Source of the DNA: JAYVYM01 sp046593925
GTDB taxonomy: Bacteria > Actinomycetota > Actinomycetes > Mycobacteriales > SCTD01
DNA length: 35,446 nt
Assembly (NCBI GenBank): GCA_046593925.1
Contig: JBKJQN010000037.1
Coordinates: 1-35,446, forward strand
Direction: 5' to 3'
The position numbers and the translations under genes are program-made. This document shows positions 5,822 through 16,020 of this stretch, piece by piece (within the stretch, counting starts at the first letter, position 1; every line of letters starts with the position of its first letter). Under the pieces are notes generated by a model. The model was not told the origin of the DNA. It saw only the letters and a list, made by a program, of their open reading frames with translations, and did not search any database.

Positions 5822-8542
5822 GTGACCGCTGCCGCTGCGGGGCCCACGCCCGCCGAGCGCTACGCGGCCTTCCGGCGCAAGCAGGGCGGGCCCGAGCTGG
5901 CAGCCTTCGAGGCCGGCTACCCGTTCGGGCTCGACGCCTTCCAGCGCACCGCGTGCAAGGCACTGGAGGACGGCCGCGGCGTCCTGGTGGCGGCCCCCAC
6001 CGGCGCCGGCAAGACGGTGGTCGGCGAGTTCGCGGTGCACCTGGCGCTCGCCGCCGGCCGCAAGTGCTTTTACACCACGCCGATCAAGGCGTTGTCCAAC
6101 CAGAAGCACAAGGACCTGGTGGAGCGCTGGGGCGCCGACCGGGTCGGCCTGCTCACCGGTGACAACGCCATCAACGGCGATGCCGACGTGGTCGTCATGA
6201 CCACCGAGGTGCTGCGCAACATGCTGTACGCCCGGAGCTCGGGTGGCGGCGAGGCGCTGCGCGGGCTGTCGCACGTGGTCATGGACGAGGTGCACTACCT
6301 CGCCGACCGGGCCCGCGGAGCCGTCTGGGAGGAGGTGATCATCCACCTGCCCGACGATGTCGCGCTGGTCTCGCTGTCAGCCACCGTCAGCAACGCCGAG
6401 GAGTTCGCGGACTGGCTGGTCACCGTGCGCGGCGACACCGAGGTCGTCGTCGAGGAGCACCGGCCGGTCCCGCTGTGGCAGCACGTGCTGGCCGGCGGGC
6501 GGCTGCAGGACCTGTTCGTCGGCACCGGCCCGGACGAGGTGCTCAACCCCGACCTCGAGCGGCTGCACCGCGAGGAGTCCCGCTGGGTGCCCCGCGAGCG
6601 CGGTGGCCGCCCGGTACGGCGCTCGGTGCCGTCCCGCCCTGACGTCATCGGGCGACTCGACCGCGACGGACTGCTGCCGGCGATCACCTTCGTCTTCAGC
6701 CGCGCTGGCTGCCAGCAGGCTGTCGAGCAGTGCCTGCGCTCGGGGCTGCGACTGCTCACCGACGCCGAGCGGCTCGCGGTGCGTACGCACGTCGAGCGGC
6801 GCACCCGCGACATCCCGCAGCAGGACCTGCGGGTGCTGGGCTACTGGGAGTGGCTGGAGGGGCTGGAGCGTGGCATCGCGGCTCATCACGCCGGGATGCT
6901 GCCGAGCTTCAAGGAGGTCGTCGAGGAGCTGTTCACGCTGGGGCTGGTCAGGGCGGTGTTCGCGACCGAGACCCTGGCGCTGGGCATCAACATGCCGGCC
7001 CGCTCGGTGGTCCTGGAGAAGCTCAGCAAGTGGAACGGCGAGACGCACGCCGACATCACGCCGGGGGAGTACACCCAGCTGACCGGCCGTGCCGGCCGAC
7101 GGGGCATCGACGTCGAGGGGCACGCCGTCGTGCTCTGGCAGCCCGGCTTCGACCCGCGCCAACTGGCCGGTCTGGCCTCGACGCGTACCTATCCGTTGCG
7201 CAGCAGCTTCCGACCGTCGTACAACATGGCGGTCAACCTCGTCGACGCGGTAGGGAGGGAGGCTGCCAGGGCGCTGCTGGAGAGTTCCTTCGCGCAGTTC
7301 CAGGCCGACCGCAGCGTCGTCGGCCTGGCCCGCCAGATCACCCGCAGCCTGGAGGCGCTGGACGGCTACCGCGCGTCGATGACCTGCCACCTCGGCGACG
7401 TGACGCAGTACGCGGGCCTGCGGGCCGACCTCAAGCGGCGCGAGGGCGAGCTGTCCCGCCAGGGCGCTGCCCACCGCCGCGCCGAAGCTGCTCGCTCGCT
7501 GGAGCAGCTGACCGCCGGCGACGTGATCGCGGTCCCGACCGGCCGCCGCACCGGGCTGGCCGTCGTCATCGACCCGGGGGTCGGCCGGGACGGTGACGTC
7601 CACCCGATGGTGCTGTCGGAGGACCGCTGGGCGGGTCGGCTGTCCGCGGCCGACTTCCCCTCCCCGGTAGCCGTCCTCGGCCGGCTCAAGGTGCCCCGGG
7701 CGTTCAGCCCGCGCTCACCGCACGACCGCCGCGACCTCGCCGCCTCGCTGCGGGCGCTCGGGCTGTCACCGGGCCCCCGCGGTGGGCGCTCGCGCTCGGC
7801 TGCCGCTGACGACGACGTCCTGGCCCGGCTGCGGGTCGCTCTGCGGCGCCACCCGGTGCACGGCTGCGACGACCGGGAGACGCACCTGCGCTGGGCCGAG
7901 CGCTGGACCCGGCTGCGCGGCGAGACCGACGCACTGGAGCGCAAGGTCGAGGGTAAGACGCACTCGATCGCCCGTACCTTCGACCGGGTCTGCGCGGTTC
8001 TCGAGCGGCTGGGCTATCTGTCGGGCGAGCAGGTCAGCGAGTCCGGCCGGCAGCTCGCCCGGGTCTACAGCGAGGTGGACCTGCTCGTGGTGGAGTGCCT
8101 GCGCGCTGGCCAGTGGGACAACCTGACGCCCCCTGAGCTGGCGGCCGTCGTATCGGCGCTGGTGCACGAGACCCGCCGGCCCGACGAGGTCGGCCCGCCG
8201 GTCCCTGCCGGGCCGGTGCAGGTGGCCGTACGGGACATGGTGCGGGTGTGGGAGCGGCTGTCGCAGGTCGAGGCCGACCAGCAGCTGGCCTTCCTGCGCG
8301 AGCCCGATGCCGGCTTTGCGTGGGCGGCCTGGCGCTGGGCGTCCGGCGCCGAGCTGGAGCAGGTGCTCGATGGCGAGGCGATGACCGCGGGCGACTTCGT
8401 CCGGTCCTGCAAGCAGCTCATCGACCTGCTCGGGCAGGTCGCCGACGTCGCCGCGCTGTCCGGCTCGTCGGTCCGCCGCACCGCCCGCCAGGCCGTCGAC
8501 GCGCTCCGGCGCGGCGTGGTCGCGTACACCTCGGTGACGTAA
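5822..8542 (+). CDS. helY: DEAD/DEVH-box RNA helicase HelY (Ski2/Mtr4 family)
   Basis: A 906-residue superfamily 2 helicase predicted to unwind RNA with ATP. Motif I is PTGAGKT (59-65), motif II is DEVH (155-158), motif III is SAT (186-188) and motif VI is QLTGRAGRRG (about 419-428). Motif IV/V segments ATETLALGINMPARSVV are also present. The C-terminal third carries a Ski2-type helical (DSHCT-like) region after a beta-rich insert (AGDVIAVPTGRRTGLAVVID). Length matches mycobacterial HelY (Rv2092c). The GTG start is fixed by the -10 box 6 nt upstream. Gene order tatC-helY-exonuclease is that of Mycobacterium. The precise RNA substrate in actinobacteria is not settled. Confidence 0.95.
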   Translation: MTAAAAGPTPAERYAAFRRKQGGPELAAFEAGYPFGLDAFQRTACKALEDGRGVLVAAPTGAGKTVVGEFAVHLALAAGRKCFYTTPIKALSNQKHKDLVERWGADRVGLLTGDNAINGDADVVVMTTEVLRNMLYARSSGGGEALRGLSHVVMDEVHYLADRARGAVWEEVIIHLPDDVALVSLSATVSNAEEFADWLVTVRGDTEVVVEEHRPVPLWQHVLAGGRLQDLFVGTGPDEVLNPDLERLHREESRWVPRERGGRPVRRSVPSRPDVIGRLDRDGLLPAITFVFSRAGCQQAVEQCLRSGLRLLTDAERLAVRTHVERRTRDIPQQDLRVLGYWEWLEGLERGIAAHHAGMLPSFKEVVEELFTLGLVRAVFATETLALGINMPARSVVLEKLSKWNGETHADITPGEYTQLTGRAGRRGIDVEGHAVVLWQPGFDPRQLAGLASTRTYPLRSSFRPSYNMAVNLVDAVGREAARALLESSFAQFQADRSVVGLARQITRSLEALDGYRASMTCHLGDVTQYAGLRADLKRREGELSRQGAAHRRAEAARSLEQLTAGDVIAVPTGRRTGLAVVIDPGVGRDGDVHPMVLSEDRWAGRLSAADFPSPVAVLGRLKVPRAFSPRSPHDRRDLAASLRALGLSPGPRGGRSRSAAADDDVLARLRVALRRHPVHGCDDRETHLRWAERWTRLRGETDALERKVEGKTHSIARTFDRVCAVLERLGYLSGEQVSESGRQLARVYSEVDLLVVECLRAGQWDNLTPPELAAVVSALVHETRRPDEVGPPVPAGPVQVAVRDMVRVWERLSQVEADQQLAFLREPDAGFAWAAWRWASGAELEQVLDGEAMTAGDFVRSCKQLIDLLGQVADVAALSGSSVRRTARQAVDALRRGVVAYTSVT

Positions 8543-8615
8543 CACCGCGATGTGACACCCCGGTCACAGGATGCGACCGATGGCACCTTCTTCACGCCTC
8601 CCCACACGGCGATCC

Positions 8616-8659
8616 GGCGATTGGGCTCGGCGACACCGGCGCCGGTCGCGCCAATCACC
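8616..8659. terminator. hairpin between convergent helY and exonuclease genes
   Basis: GGCGATTGG pairs with CCAATCACC (one mismatch), enclosing a perfect inner palindrome ACCGGCGCCGGT. It lies in the 136-bp gap between the two converging gene ends and is probably a bidirectional terminator without a U-tract. Confidence 0.5.
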
Positions 8660-8678
8660 GCCAGGACGTCGAGGTCGG

Positions 8679-9590
8679 CTAGCCGTCGTACGCGACCTCG
8701 AGGGCTGTCAGGAACCGCTCCAGCGGAGTCTCCAGGCCCCAGCGGTCGGACAGCGCGAGCAGCCCGGCGGGGTCGCGCGGGGCGCGGGGGAGTGCGTCGT
8801 CGAGCTCTGGCAGCGGCAAGTCACGCACCACCCGCGTGACGGCCGGCGCGACAGCCAGGTAGTCGCGGGCGGCCTCGAGCTTGGCCCGCGCGCCGGCAGG
8901 GAAGCCGTCCTGTTCGCCGGCGTCGAGCGCGGCGAGCAGGCCGTCGACCCCGCCGAACCGGCTGACCAGCGCGGCCGCGGTCTTGTCACCAACGCCCTTG
9001 ACGCCGGGTAGCCCGTCGCTGGGGTCACCGCGCAGGACCGCGTACTCGGCGTAGGACCGGCCAGGAATCCCGTACTTCGCGGTGACCTCGGCTTCGCCGT
9101 ACGGCCGCATCTTCTCCACCGCGTACAGCACCCGCACCGGCCCGTCGTCACGGACCAACTGGAACATGTCGCGGTCGCCGCTGACGACGTCGACGGCGCC
9201 GACCGCCCGGGTCGCGAGCGTGCCGATGACGTCGTCGGCCTCGTGCCCGGCTGCCCCGACCGCCGGTACGCCGAGCGCGGCGAGCAGCTCCAGGATGACG
9301 GCCACCTGCGGGGCGAGGGTGGCCGGTTCGTCCTCGGCGCCGCCGCCGATCGTGCGGTGCAGCTTGTACGAGGGGACGGCGGCGACCCGAAAGGCCGGCC
9401 GCCAGTCCAGGTCGAGGGTGGCGACCAGCCGGGTCGGTCGGGTCTCGCGCAGGATCCGCGACACCAGGTCGAGGAATCCGCGCACCGCGCCGGTCGGCAG
9501 GCCGTCGGGGGACACCACGGAGGCGGGCACCGCGTGAAACGCGCGATACCACAGCGACGGGCTGTCCAGCAGGGTCAGTCGTCCGGCCAT
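8679..9590 (-). CDS. 5'-3' exonuclease (DNA polymerase I N-terminal-like, Rv2090 type)
   Basis: A 303-residue stand-alone FEN-like nuclease. It has the N-terminal LLDSPSLWYRAFHA motif, the Asp-rich metal site GHEADDVIGTLA and SGDRDMFQLV, and a helix-hairpin-helix with GDPSDGLPGVKGVGDKTAAAL, which binds duplex DNA. It lacks a polymerase domain. It probably removes RNA primers or flaps as a partner or backup of PolA. It converges with helY, as in Mycobacterium. The start is ATG at 9590. A weak -10-like CACAGT sits 6 nt upstream (9597-9602 on this strand) with no ribosome site, so this gene may also be leaderless. Confidence 0.9.
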   Translation of the reverse strand: MAGRLTLLDSPSLWYRAFHAVPASVVSPDGLPTGAVRGFLDLVSRILRETRPTRLVATLDLDWRPAFRVAAVPSYKLHRTIGGGAEDEPATLAPQVAVILELLAALGVPAVGAAGHEADDVIGTLATRAVGAVDVVSGDRDMFQLVRDDGPVRVLYAVEKMRPYGEAEVTAKYGIPGRSYAEYAVLRGDPSDGLPGVKGVGDKTAAALVSRFGGVDGLLAALDAGEQDGFPAGARAKLEAARDYLAVAPAVTRVVRDLPLPELDDALPRAPRDPAGLLALSDRWGLETPLERFLTALEVAYDG

Positions 9591-9626
9591 CCGCCGACTG
9601 TGCCACCCGTACTCACTGGGGATGGC

Positions 9627-9632
9627 TAGGCT
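9627..9632 (+). promoter_or_regulatory. -10 box upstream of the leader ORF and Lrp gene
   Basis: TAGGCT lies 27 nt before the ATG of the 9-codon upstream ORF, giving a transcript with a ~50-nt leader before the Lrp start. Unlike its neighbours, this promoter is not leaderless. Confidence 0.45.
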
Positions 9633-9659
9633 TGGCGTCCCGCTGACTCGGAGGTGGCC

Positions 9660-9689
9660 ATGCCGCGCGTCGCCCGTCGTACCCGATGA
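9660..9689 (+). CDS. 9-residue upstream ORF (putative leader peptide) of the Lrp gene
   Basis: ATG at 9660 is preceded by a strong ribosome site, GGAGGTGG (9650-9657), 5 nt from the GGAGG core. It encodes MPRVARRTR and then TGA. The stop overlaps the Lrp start (ATGATGAGC), whereas the Lrp ATGs have no ribosome site of their own. Four of nine residues are Arg. This arrangement predicts that Lrp translation is coupled to translation of the leader. The alternative is a single-base sequence error that splits one longer Lrp N-terminus, since the two frames differ. Confidence 0.45.
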   Translation: MPRVARRTR

Positions 9690-10138
9690 TGAGCGACCTC
9701 GACGAACTCGACCGCGCGCTGCTGCGGCTGCTCGTCGGCGACGGCCGGCGCAGCTACACCGATCTGGCCCGCGACACCGGTCTGTCGACCAGCGCGGTAC
9801 ACCAGCGGGTCCGTCGGCTCGAGCAGCGCGGGGTCATCCTCGGCTACACCGCGCGCGTCGACCCGACAGTCGTGGGGCTGCCGCTCACCGCGTTCGTGTC
9901 GGTCACGCCGATCGACCCTGCCGCGCCCGACGACGCGCCCGAACGGCTCGCGCACCTGCCAGCCGTCGAGGCCTGCCACAGCGTCGCGGGCACCGAGAGC
10001 TGGATCCTCAAGGTCAGGGTCGCCACGCCCGGTGAGCTCGAGACCCTGCTGGCGGAGATCCGCGTGGCGGCCTGCGTACAGACCCGGACGACGGTGGTGC
10101 TGAGCACACCGTGGGAAGACCGCCCGGCGTACGGGTAG
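9686..10138 (+). CDS. Lrp/AsnC-family transcriptional regulator
   Basis: A 150-residue feast/famine regulator. Residues ~4-62 are the Lrp winged helix-turn-helix (LDELDRALLRLLVGDGRRSY, GLSTSAVHQRVRRLEQRGVI). Residues ~68-142 are the RAM ligand-binding and oligomerisation domain (LTAFVSVTP, EACHSVAGTESWILKVRV). Such proteins bind amino acids and form octamers. The start is ATG 9686, or the next codon at 9689. Both lack a Shine-Dalgarno and overlap the stop of the upstream ORF. It converges with the F420-dependent protein gene, 9 bp apart. A lysine link is tempting because lat lies in the same window, but it is 8 kb away, so the target set is unknown. Confidence 0.9.
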   Translation: MMSDLDELDRALLRLLVGDGRRSYTDLARDTGLSTSAVHQRVRRLEQRGVILGYTARVDPTVVGLPLTAFVSVTPIDPAAPDDAPERLAHLPAVEACHSVAGTESWILKVRVATPGELETLLAEIRVAACVQTRTTVVLSTPWEDRPAYG

Positions 10139-10147
10139 CGGTCGTGC

Positions 10148-10540
10148 TCAGCCGCGGCCGAGCACCCGGTCCACGGCGATCTCCAGGACGACCCGGGACG
10201 GGTTGACGCCGGGTACCCGGTATCGCTCGCCGTAGCGCCGGACGGCCTCGGCCACCCGGTCCGGGTCGTCGCTGACATGTGGGACACCCTCCAGCGCCAG
10301 CCAGCGGGGGCCGTCGACCTGGCAGACGACGGCGCGGGCCGAGCCGCGCCGGACGTGCTCGGCCTTGCGGGAGGTGCCGTTGGTGATGACGCGGACCAGC
10401 TGGGCGTCCCCGTCCCAGCTGAAGCCGACGGCCACGACATGCGGGGTGCCATCGGGGCGCAGCGTCGTCAGCGTCGCCAGGTGCCGCTCGGTGAGAAAGG
10501 TACGTACGTCCTCGGGCAGGGCACGGGGGTCCAGGGACAC
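10148..10540 (-). CDS. F420-dependent flavin-fold reductase, Rv2074-like (biliverdin reductase type)
   Basis: A 130-residue split beta-barrel (PPOX/FDOR) protein. Its sequence closely follows Mycobacterium tuberculosis Rv2074, characterised as an F420H2-dependent biliverdin reductase: FLTERHLATLTTLRPDGTPH, VAVGF, NGTSRKAEHVRR, QVDGPRWLALEG, YGERYRVP and NPSRVVLEIAVDRVLG. The start is GTG at 10540, with a -10 box 7 nt upstream and no ribosome site. It implies that the organism makes F420. Biliverdin as substrate is inferred from the Rv2074 resemblance. Related FDORs act on other substrates. Confidence 0.85.
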   Translation of the reverse strand: MSLDPRALPEDVRTFLTERHLATLTTLRPDGTPHVVAVGFSWDGDAQLVRVITNGTSRKAEHVRRGSARAVVCQVDGPRWLALEGVPHVSDDPDRVAEAVRRYGERYRVPGVNPSRVVLEIAVDRVLGRG

Positions 10541-10547
10541 GCCCGGA

Positions 10548-10553
10548 AGCCTA
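10548..10553 (-). promoter_or_regulatory. -10 box for leaderless transcript of the F420-dependent gene
   Basis: On the minus strand TAGGCT is followed by 7 nt and the GTG at 10540. There is no Shine-Dalgarno. Confidence 0.5.
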
Positions 10554-10591
10554 CGCAGCGGCCGGATCCGGGAAGGAGGACGATCTGCTTC

Positions 10592-11437
10592 GTGGACACC
10601 GGTTTTCCAGCGGCAGACTCGCGCGACGACTTCGCGCGGGCCCGGCGCAACGCGACCCTGTCCCGGCTGGCTGCCCGGCTTCGGCTGCGCTCTGGCGACC
10701 TGGACGTGCTGCTGCCCTTCGACGAGGTGGTCGCAGCACTCGGTCGCCGGGGCGAGACCCGGCTCGGGCGGCGGATGGTCGACCTGGACCTGATCGTCGG
10801 CTCGACCGACCGGGTCGGCGGGTTCGACCGGCGCTTCCGACCGACGAACGAGCTCGCGCGGCAGCGCTTCGAGCGCATCGCGCACGCTGTCCGACGGGGC
10901 GAGGAGCTGCCGCCGGTCGAGCTGCTGCAGGTCGGCGAGGTGTACTTCGTCCAGGACGGGCACCATCGGGTCGCGGTCATGCGGGCCCTCGGGCGCGAGC
11001 TGATCGAAGCGCGCGTCACGCGGGTGCACACCACGATGGGCGCGGACGCCGGGCTTCGCCTGCAGGATCTGCCCCTGAAGGGCCACGCGCGGTTGTTCGC
11101 CGACCGGGTGCCGCTGCCGGCTGCTCTTGCGCCGCGGGTGCTGCTCGACGACCCGACCGACTATGCCGCACTTGCCGAGGGCGTCGAGGCGTGGGGGATG
11201 CGCTGGATGCAGGAACGCGGCAGCTTCGCCGACCGCGCCGAGGTGGCCCTGGCCTGGTTCACCGAGGAGTACGAGCCGGTGCTGTCGATGTTGCGCGAGG
11301 CGGGCCTGCACCCCGGTGCCGGCGCCCTGGATGCGCAGGTCTACCTGACGCTGGCCCGCGAGCGGTACATGGTCCTGCGTACGCACCGCTGGGACGACAC
11401 CGTGCTGGAACGCCTGCGCCTGCGCGCCAAGCGCTGA
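10592..11437 (+). CDS. ParB/sulfiredoxin-fold domain protein, conserved hypothetical
   Basis: A 281-residue protein. The central region (about 75-150) contains LDLIVGSTDRVGGFDRRF, ELPPVELLQVGEVYFVQDGHH and RVAVMRALG. The PVEL...VYFVxDGHHRV pattern is typical of ParB/Srx N-terminal domains, which bind nucleotides or act on nucleic acid in some families. The C-terminal part is helical (FADRAEVALAWFTEEYEPVL). It has no DNA-binding HTH like chromosomal ParB, so it is not the partition protein. The start is GTG at 10592. AGGAGG (10574-10579) is 12 nt upstream, slightly long, and no closer ATG or GTG is in frame. The gene is followed by palindromic repeat copy B. No biochemical role can be given. 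Confidence 0.75.
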   Translation: MDTGFPAADSRDDFARARRNATLSRLAARLRLRSGDLDVLLPFDEVVAALGRRGETRLGRRMVDLDLIVGSTDRVGGFDRRFRPTNELARQRFERIAHAVRRGEELPPVELLQVGEVYFVQDGHHRVAVMRALGRELIEARVTRVHTTMGADAGLRLQDLPLKGHARLFADRVPLPAALAPRVLLDDPTDYAALAEGVEAWGMRWMQERGSFADRAEVALAWFTEEYEPVLSMLREAGLHPGAGALDAQVYLTLARERYMVLRTHRWDDTVLERLRLRAKR

Positions 11438-11446
11438 CCCTGACCG

Positions 11447-11528
11447 CCGCCTCCCCTTCGAGGGTGCACGTTTCGAGGCCCCGAAGGTGACCTCCCGAAG
11501 GGGAGGTGCACTGTCGAAGGGGAGGCGG
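11447..11528. repeat. palindromic intergenic repeat, copy B
   Basis: The element is bounded by a perfect 15-bp inverted repeat, CCGCCTCCCCTTCGA at 11447-11461 and its complement at 11514-11528. A second inner AAGGGGAGG and GTGCAC/TGCAC arms allow nested hairpins. It matches copy A (4184-4261) end to end. It fills the gap between the convergent ParB-fold gene and sugC, where it could act as a bidirectional terminator. Confidence 0.8.
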
Positions 11529-11529
11529 G

Positions 11530-12732
<1,203 letters not shown>

Positions 12733-12739
12733 CGACGTC

Positions 12740-13662
<923 letters not shown>

Positions 13663-13663
<1 letters not shown>

Positions 13664-14601
13664 CAGCCGGCTCCCTTCACGGTGCCGAGATTGGTCTTGA
13701 AGAGTTTCACGAAGACGAACGCGATGACGATGATCAGAATGAACAGAAGGATGGAGATGGCCGATCCGAGACCGAGGTTCACCCGGGTGATCAGGGCGTT
13801 GTAGCCCAATCCACTGATGGTCTGGGTCTTCAGCGCCCCGGCGGTCTGGACGTACACGGTGTCGAAGATGCGGAACGCGTCGAGCGTCCGGAACAGGACG
13901 GCTACCAGGATGGCGCCCTTCATGTTCGGCAAGGTGACCTTGAACAGGCGTTGCGAGGCCGTGGCGCCGTCGACCTTCGCCGCTTCCTGCATCTCCTCCG
14001 GCACCGTCGCGAGCCCTGCCAGCAGCAGCAGACTCATGAAGGGTGTGGTCTTCCAGACCTCGGTGAGGATGATGGTGGCAAAGGAGCCGATCTGTCCGCC
14101 GAGCGGGTTGATCGAGCCGATGAACCCGGTCTCGGGCTGCACCGCGAAACGGAAGGCGAACGCGGCGATCACGGTGATGATCCCGTACGGGATGAGGATC
14201 GCGGTACGCACCGTGCGCCGGCCGAACAGCGCCCGGTGCATGACCAATGCGAACGCCAGACCGATGACGAGCTCGATGCCGACCGAGAACACCGTGATGA
14301 CCGTCGTGGAGAGCACCGCCCGCCACCACACCCCGCTGGTGAGCACCAGTGCGTAGTTGCTGAATCCGATGAAGGCGTTCTGGCCTGGGGTCCGCAGGTC
14401 GTACCGGAAAAGGCTCAGGTAGACCGCGTAACAGATCGGGTACGCGGTAACCAGCAGCATGATGATGGCTGCGGGTGCGGCGAGCTTCAGACCGAGTCGC
14501 CGTTCGGCAGCCGCCCGGTCTGTCTCGCCCTTCTTGGCAGGTTTGCTCGGCGCAGTGCCGGTGACCCGGGTTGAACCGGTGGTGGTCGCGCTGGTCGTCA
14601 T
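13663..14601 (-). CDS. sugA: trehalose/sugar ABC transporter permease SugA
   Basis: A 312-residue MalF/CUT1-type permease. After a ~38-residue Lys/Arg-rich cytoplasmic N-terminus come six predicted helices, starting PAAIIMLLVTAYPICYAVYL. The EAA loop is PEEMQEAAKVDGATASQRLF. The ATG abuts the stop of the upstream solute-binding protein gene (TAGATG), and its own stop overlaps sugB, so all four genes are translated as one unit. With SugB it forms the membrane channel. Confidence 0.92.
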
Positions 14602-15870
14602 CTAGAGCACCGCCTGGGAGGCCAGGGCGCGCTTGATCAGGTCGCGCAACGCCGGATAGGTCTTGGGGGGGTTGATGTCGCTGAGCGGGTGCAGGACCTG
14701 GCGTACCGCGAGTGAGATGTCGTTGTAGTTCGGGGTGACAGGCCGGGGCGCGGCGGTTTCCAGCTGCTGGGTCATCAGCGGCAGGAACGGCAGCTTCTCC
14801 TTGATGGCCGGGTCGTCGCCGAGCGAGCGCAGCACCGACGGCTGCCCGCCGGTGGTGGCGATCGTGCGCTGCTGGTCGGCTTCGGTGAGACAGTTGATGG
14901 CGGCCAGCGCAGCCGGGCGGTTCTTGGTGAACGCCCCGACGCCGAGGTTGTAGCCACCGAGCGGTGCCTTGGCCGGGGTGCCGGCGACGACTTGCGGGTA
15001 CGGGGCCACGCCGTAGTCCTGGGCCAAGGCCGGGTCGGCCTTCACCACGCTCGGGTAGACGAACGGCCAGTTGATCATGAAGGTGCTGTCACTGTTCTTG
15101 GACTGGAACGCCAGCCGGTTGTCGTCCTCACCGCTGGTCGACAATGCGATCGGCGCTGCCTCGGACGTCGCAAATCGCTGCATGATCTGCAGGGCCTTCA
15201 TCGTGGGCGCCTCGGGGAGGTCGACCTGGGCCTTGCCGTCCCCGCCGACGCTGACGATGTGGCCACCGGCGCTCTCCTCCAGGGCATTGAAGAACACCAC
15301 CAGGGCCTCCGACCGCTTACCGGTCTCCTGAATCTTGGTGCCCAGCTTGACCGCCGTGTCGAGCAGCTGATCCCAGGTCTGCGGCACCGGGTTGTTGCCG
15401 AGCTTGCTCTTGCGGTACCAGAGCAGCCGGGTGTTGCTGTTGAGCGGTGCTCCGTACTGCTTGCCGTTGGTCTGCGCGCTGTCGAACGGGCCCTTGAGCA
15501 CCTGCTCCAGTGTGCCGACGTTCTTGAGCTCGCCCTTCGCGAAGGGCGAGATCCAGCCGGCCTGGGCGAACTCGCCGGTCCAGACGACGTCCATCCCGAT
15601 CAGGTCGATCGAGTCGTCCTTGGCTGCCAGCCGCCGCACCAGCTGCTCGCGCTGCGAGTCGGGGTTGGTCGGCAGGCTCGCGGCCCTGAGCTCGTATGCG
15701 CCGCCGGCCTTGGCGTTGCAGGCCTTGATGACGTCGGGCAGCCAGCCTTCGCTGCCGATGTACCAGTTGACGATGGGCGCACCACTGGCGCCGGTGCTGC
15801 TGCCACTCCCGCAGCCTGCCAACGGCACGACCATCAGGGCTGCGAGCAGCAGCCCGGTCCTGCGGCGCAT
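14602..15870 (-). CDS. lpqY: trehalose-binding lipoprotein LpqY-like, ABC solute-binding protein
   Basis: A 422-residue extracytoplasmic binding lipoprotein. The signal peptide MRRRTGLLLAALMVVPLAGC has a lipobox (LAGC, Cys20). The mature protein follows mycobacterial LpqY closely: SQREQLVRRLAAKD, DVVWTGEFAQAGW, APLNSNTRLLWYR, FNALEESAGGHIVS, MINWPFVYPS, YGVAPYPQVVAGTPAK, GGYNLGVGA and RPVTPNYNDISLAVR. The start is ATG 15870, preceded by GGAGGT. An open frame reaching 15942 is not needed. In Mycobacterium the LpqY-SugABC system recycles trehalose. Without evidence of mycolates here, nutrient trehalose uptake is equally possible. Confidence 0.9.
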   Translation of the reverse strand: MRRRTGLLLAALMVVPLAGCGSGSSTGASGAPIVNWYIGSEGWLPDVIKACNAKAGGAYELRAASLPTNPDSQREQLVRRLAAKDDSIDLIGMDVVWTGEFAQAGWISPFAKGELKNVGTLEQVLKGPFDSAQTNGKQYGAPLNSNTRLLWYRKSKLGNNPVPQTWDQLLDTAVKLGTKIQETGKRSEALVVFFNALEESAGGHIVSVGGDGKAQVDLPEAPTMKALQIMQRFATSEAAPIALSTSGEDDNRLAFQSKNSDSTFMINWPFVYPSVVKADPALAQDYGVAPYPQVVAGTPAKAPLGGYNLGVGAFTKNRPAALAAINCLTEADQQRTIATTGGQPSVLRSLGDDPAIKEKLPFLPLMTQQLETAAPRPVTPNYNDISLAVRQVLHPLSDINPPKTYPALRDLIKRALASQAVL

Positions 15871-15926
15871 GTGACCTCCAAGGCGACGACGGGTCCGCTG
15901 GGCTGCGGACGGGGAGTCCGTTCCCT

Positions 15927-15944
15927 GCTTGTGTGACCTCAAGC
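15927..15944. promoter_or_regulatory. candidate operator upstream of lpqY
   Basis: GCTTG-N8-CAAGC is a perfect inverted repeat about 57 bp before the lpqY start. It sits in a suitable place for a sugar-responsive LacI/GntR-type repressor. The regulator is not in the window, and no clear -10 was found beside it. Confidence 0.35.
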
Positions 15945-16020
15945 ACTACTTCTACACCGAACACCGGCCGGCATGCGGGAGGCTGAGCGTGTCAGCGCGG
16001 CAAGGCTGCCGAAGCGACGA

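Noticed and set aside
8551..8568. TGTGA...TCACA palindrome resembling a CRP/FNR site
   Set aside because: The spacer is 8 nt instead of 6, and it lies between the ends of two convergent genes where an activator site makes no sense. It is better seen as part of the terminator region.
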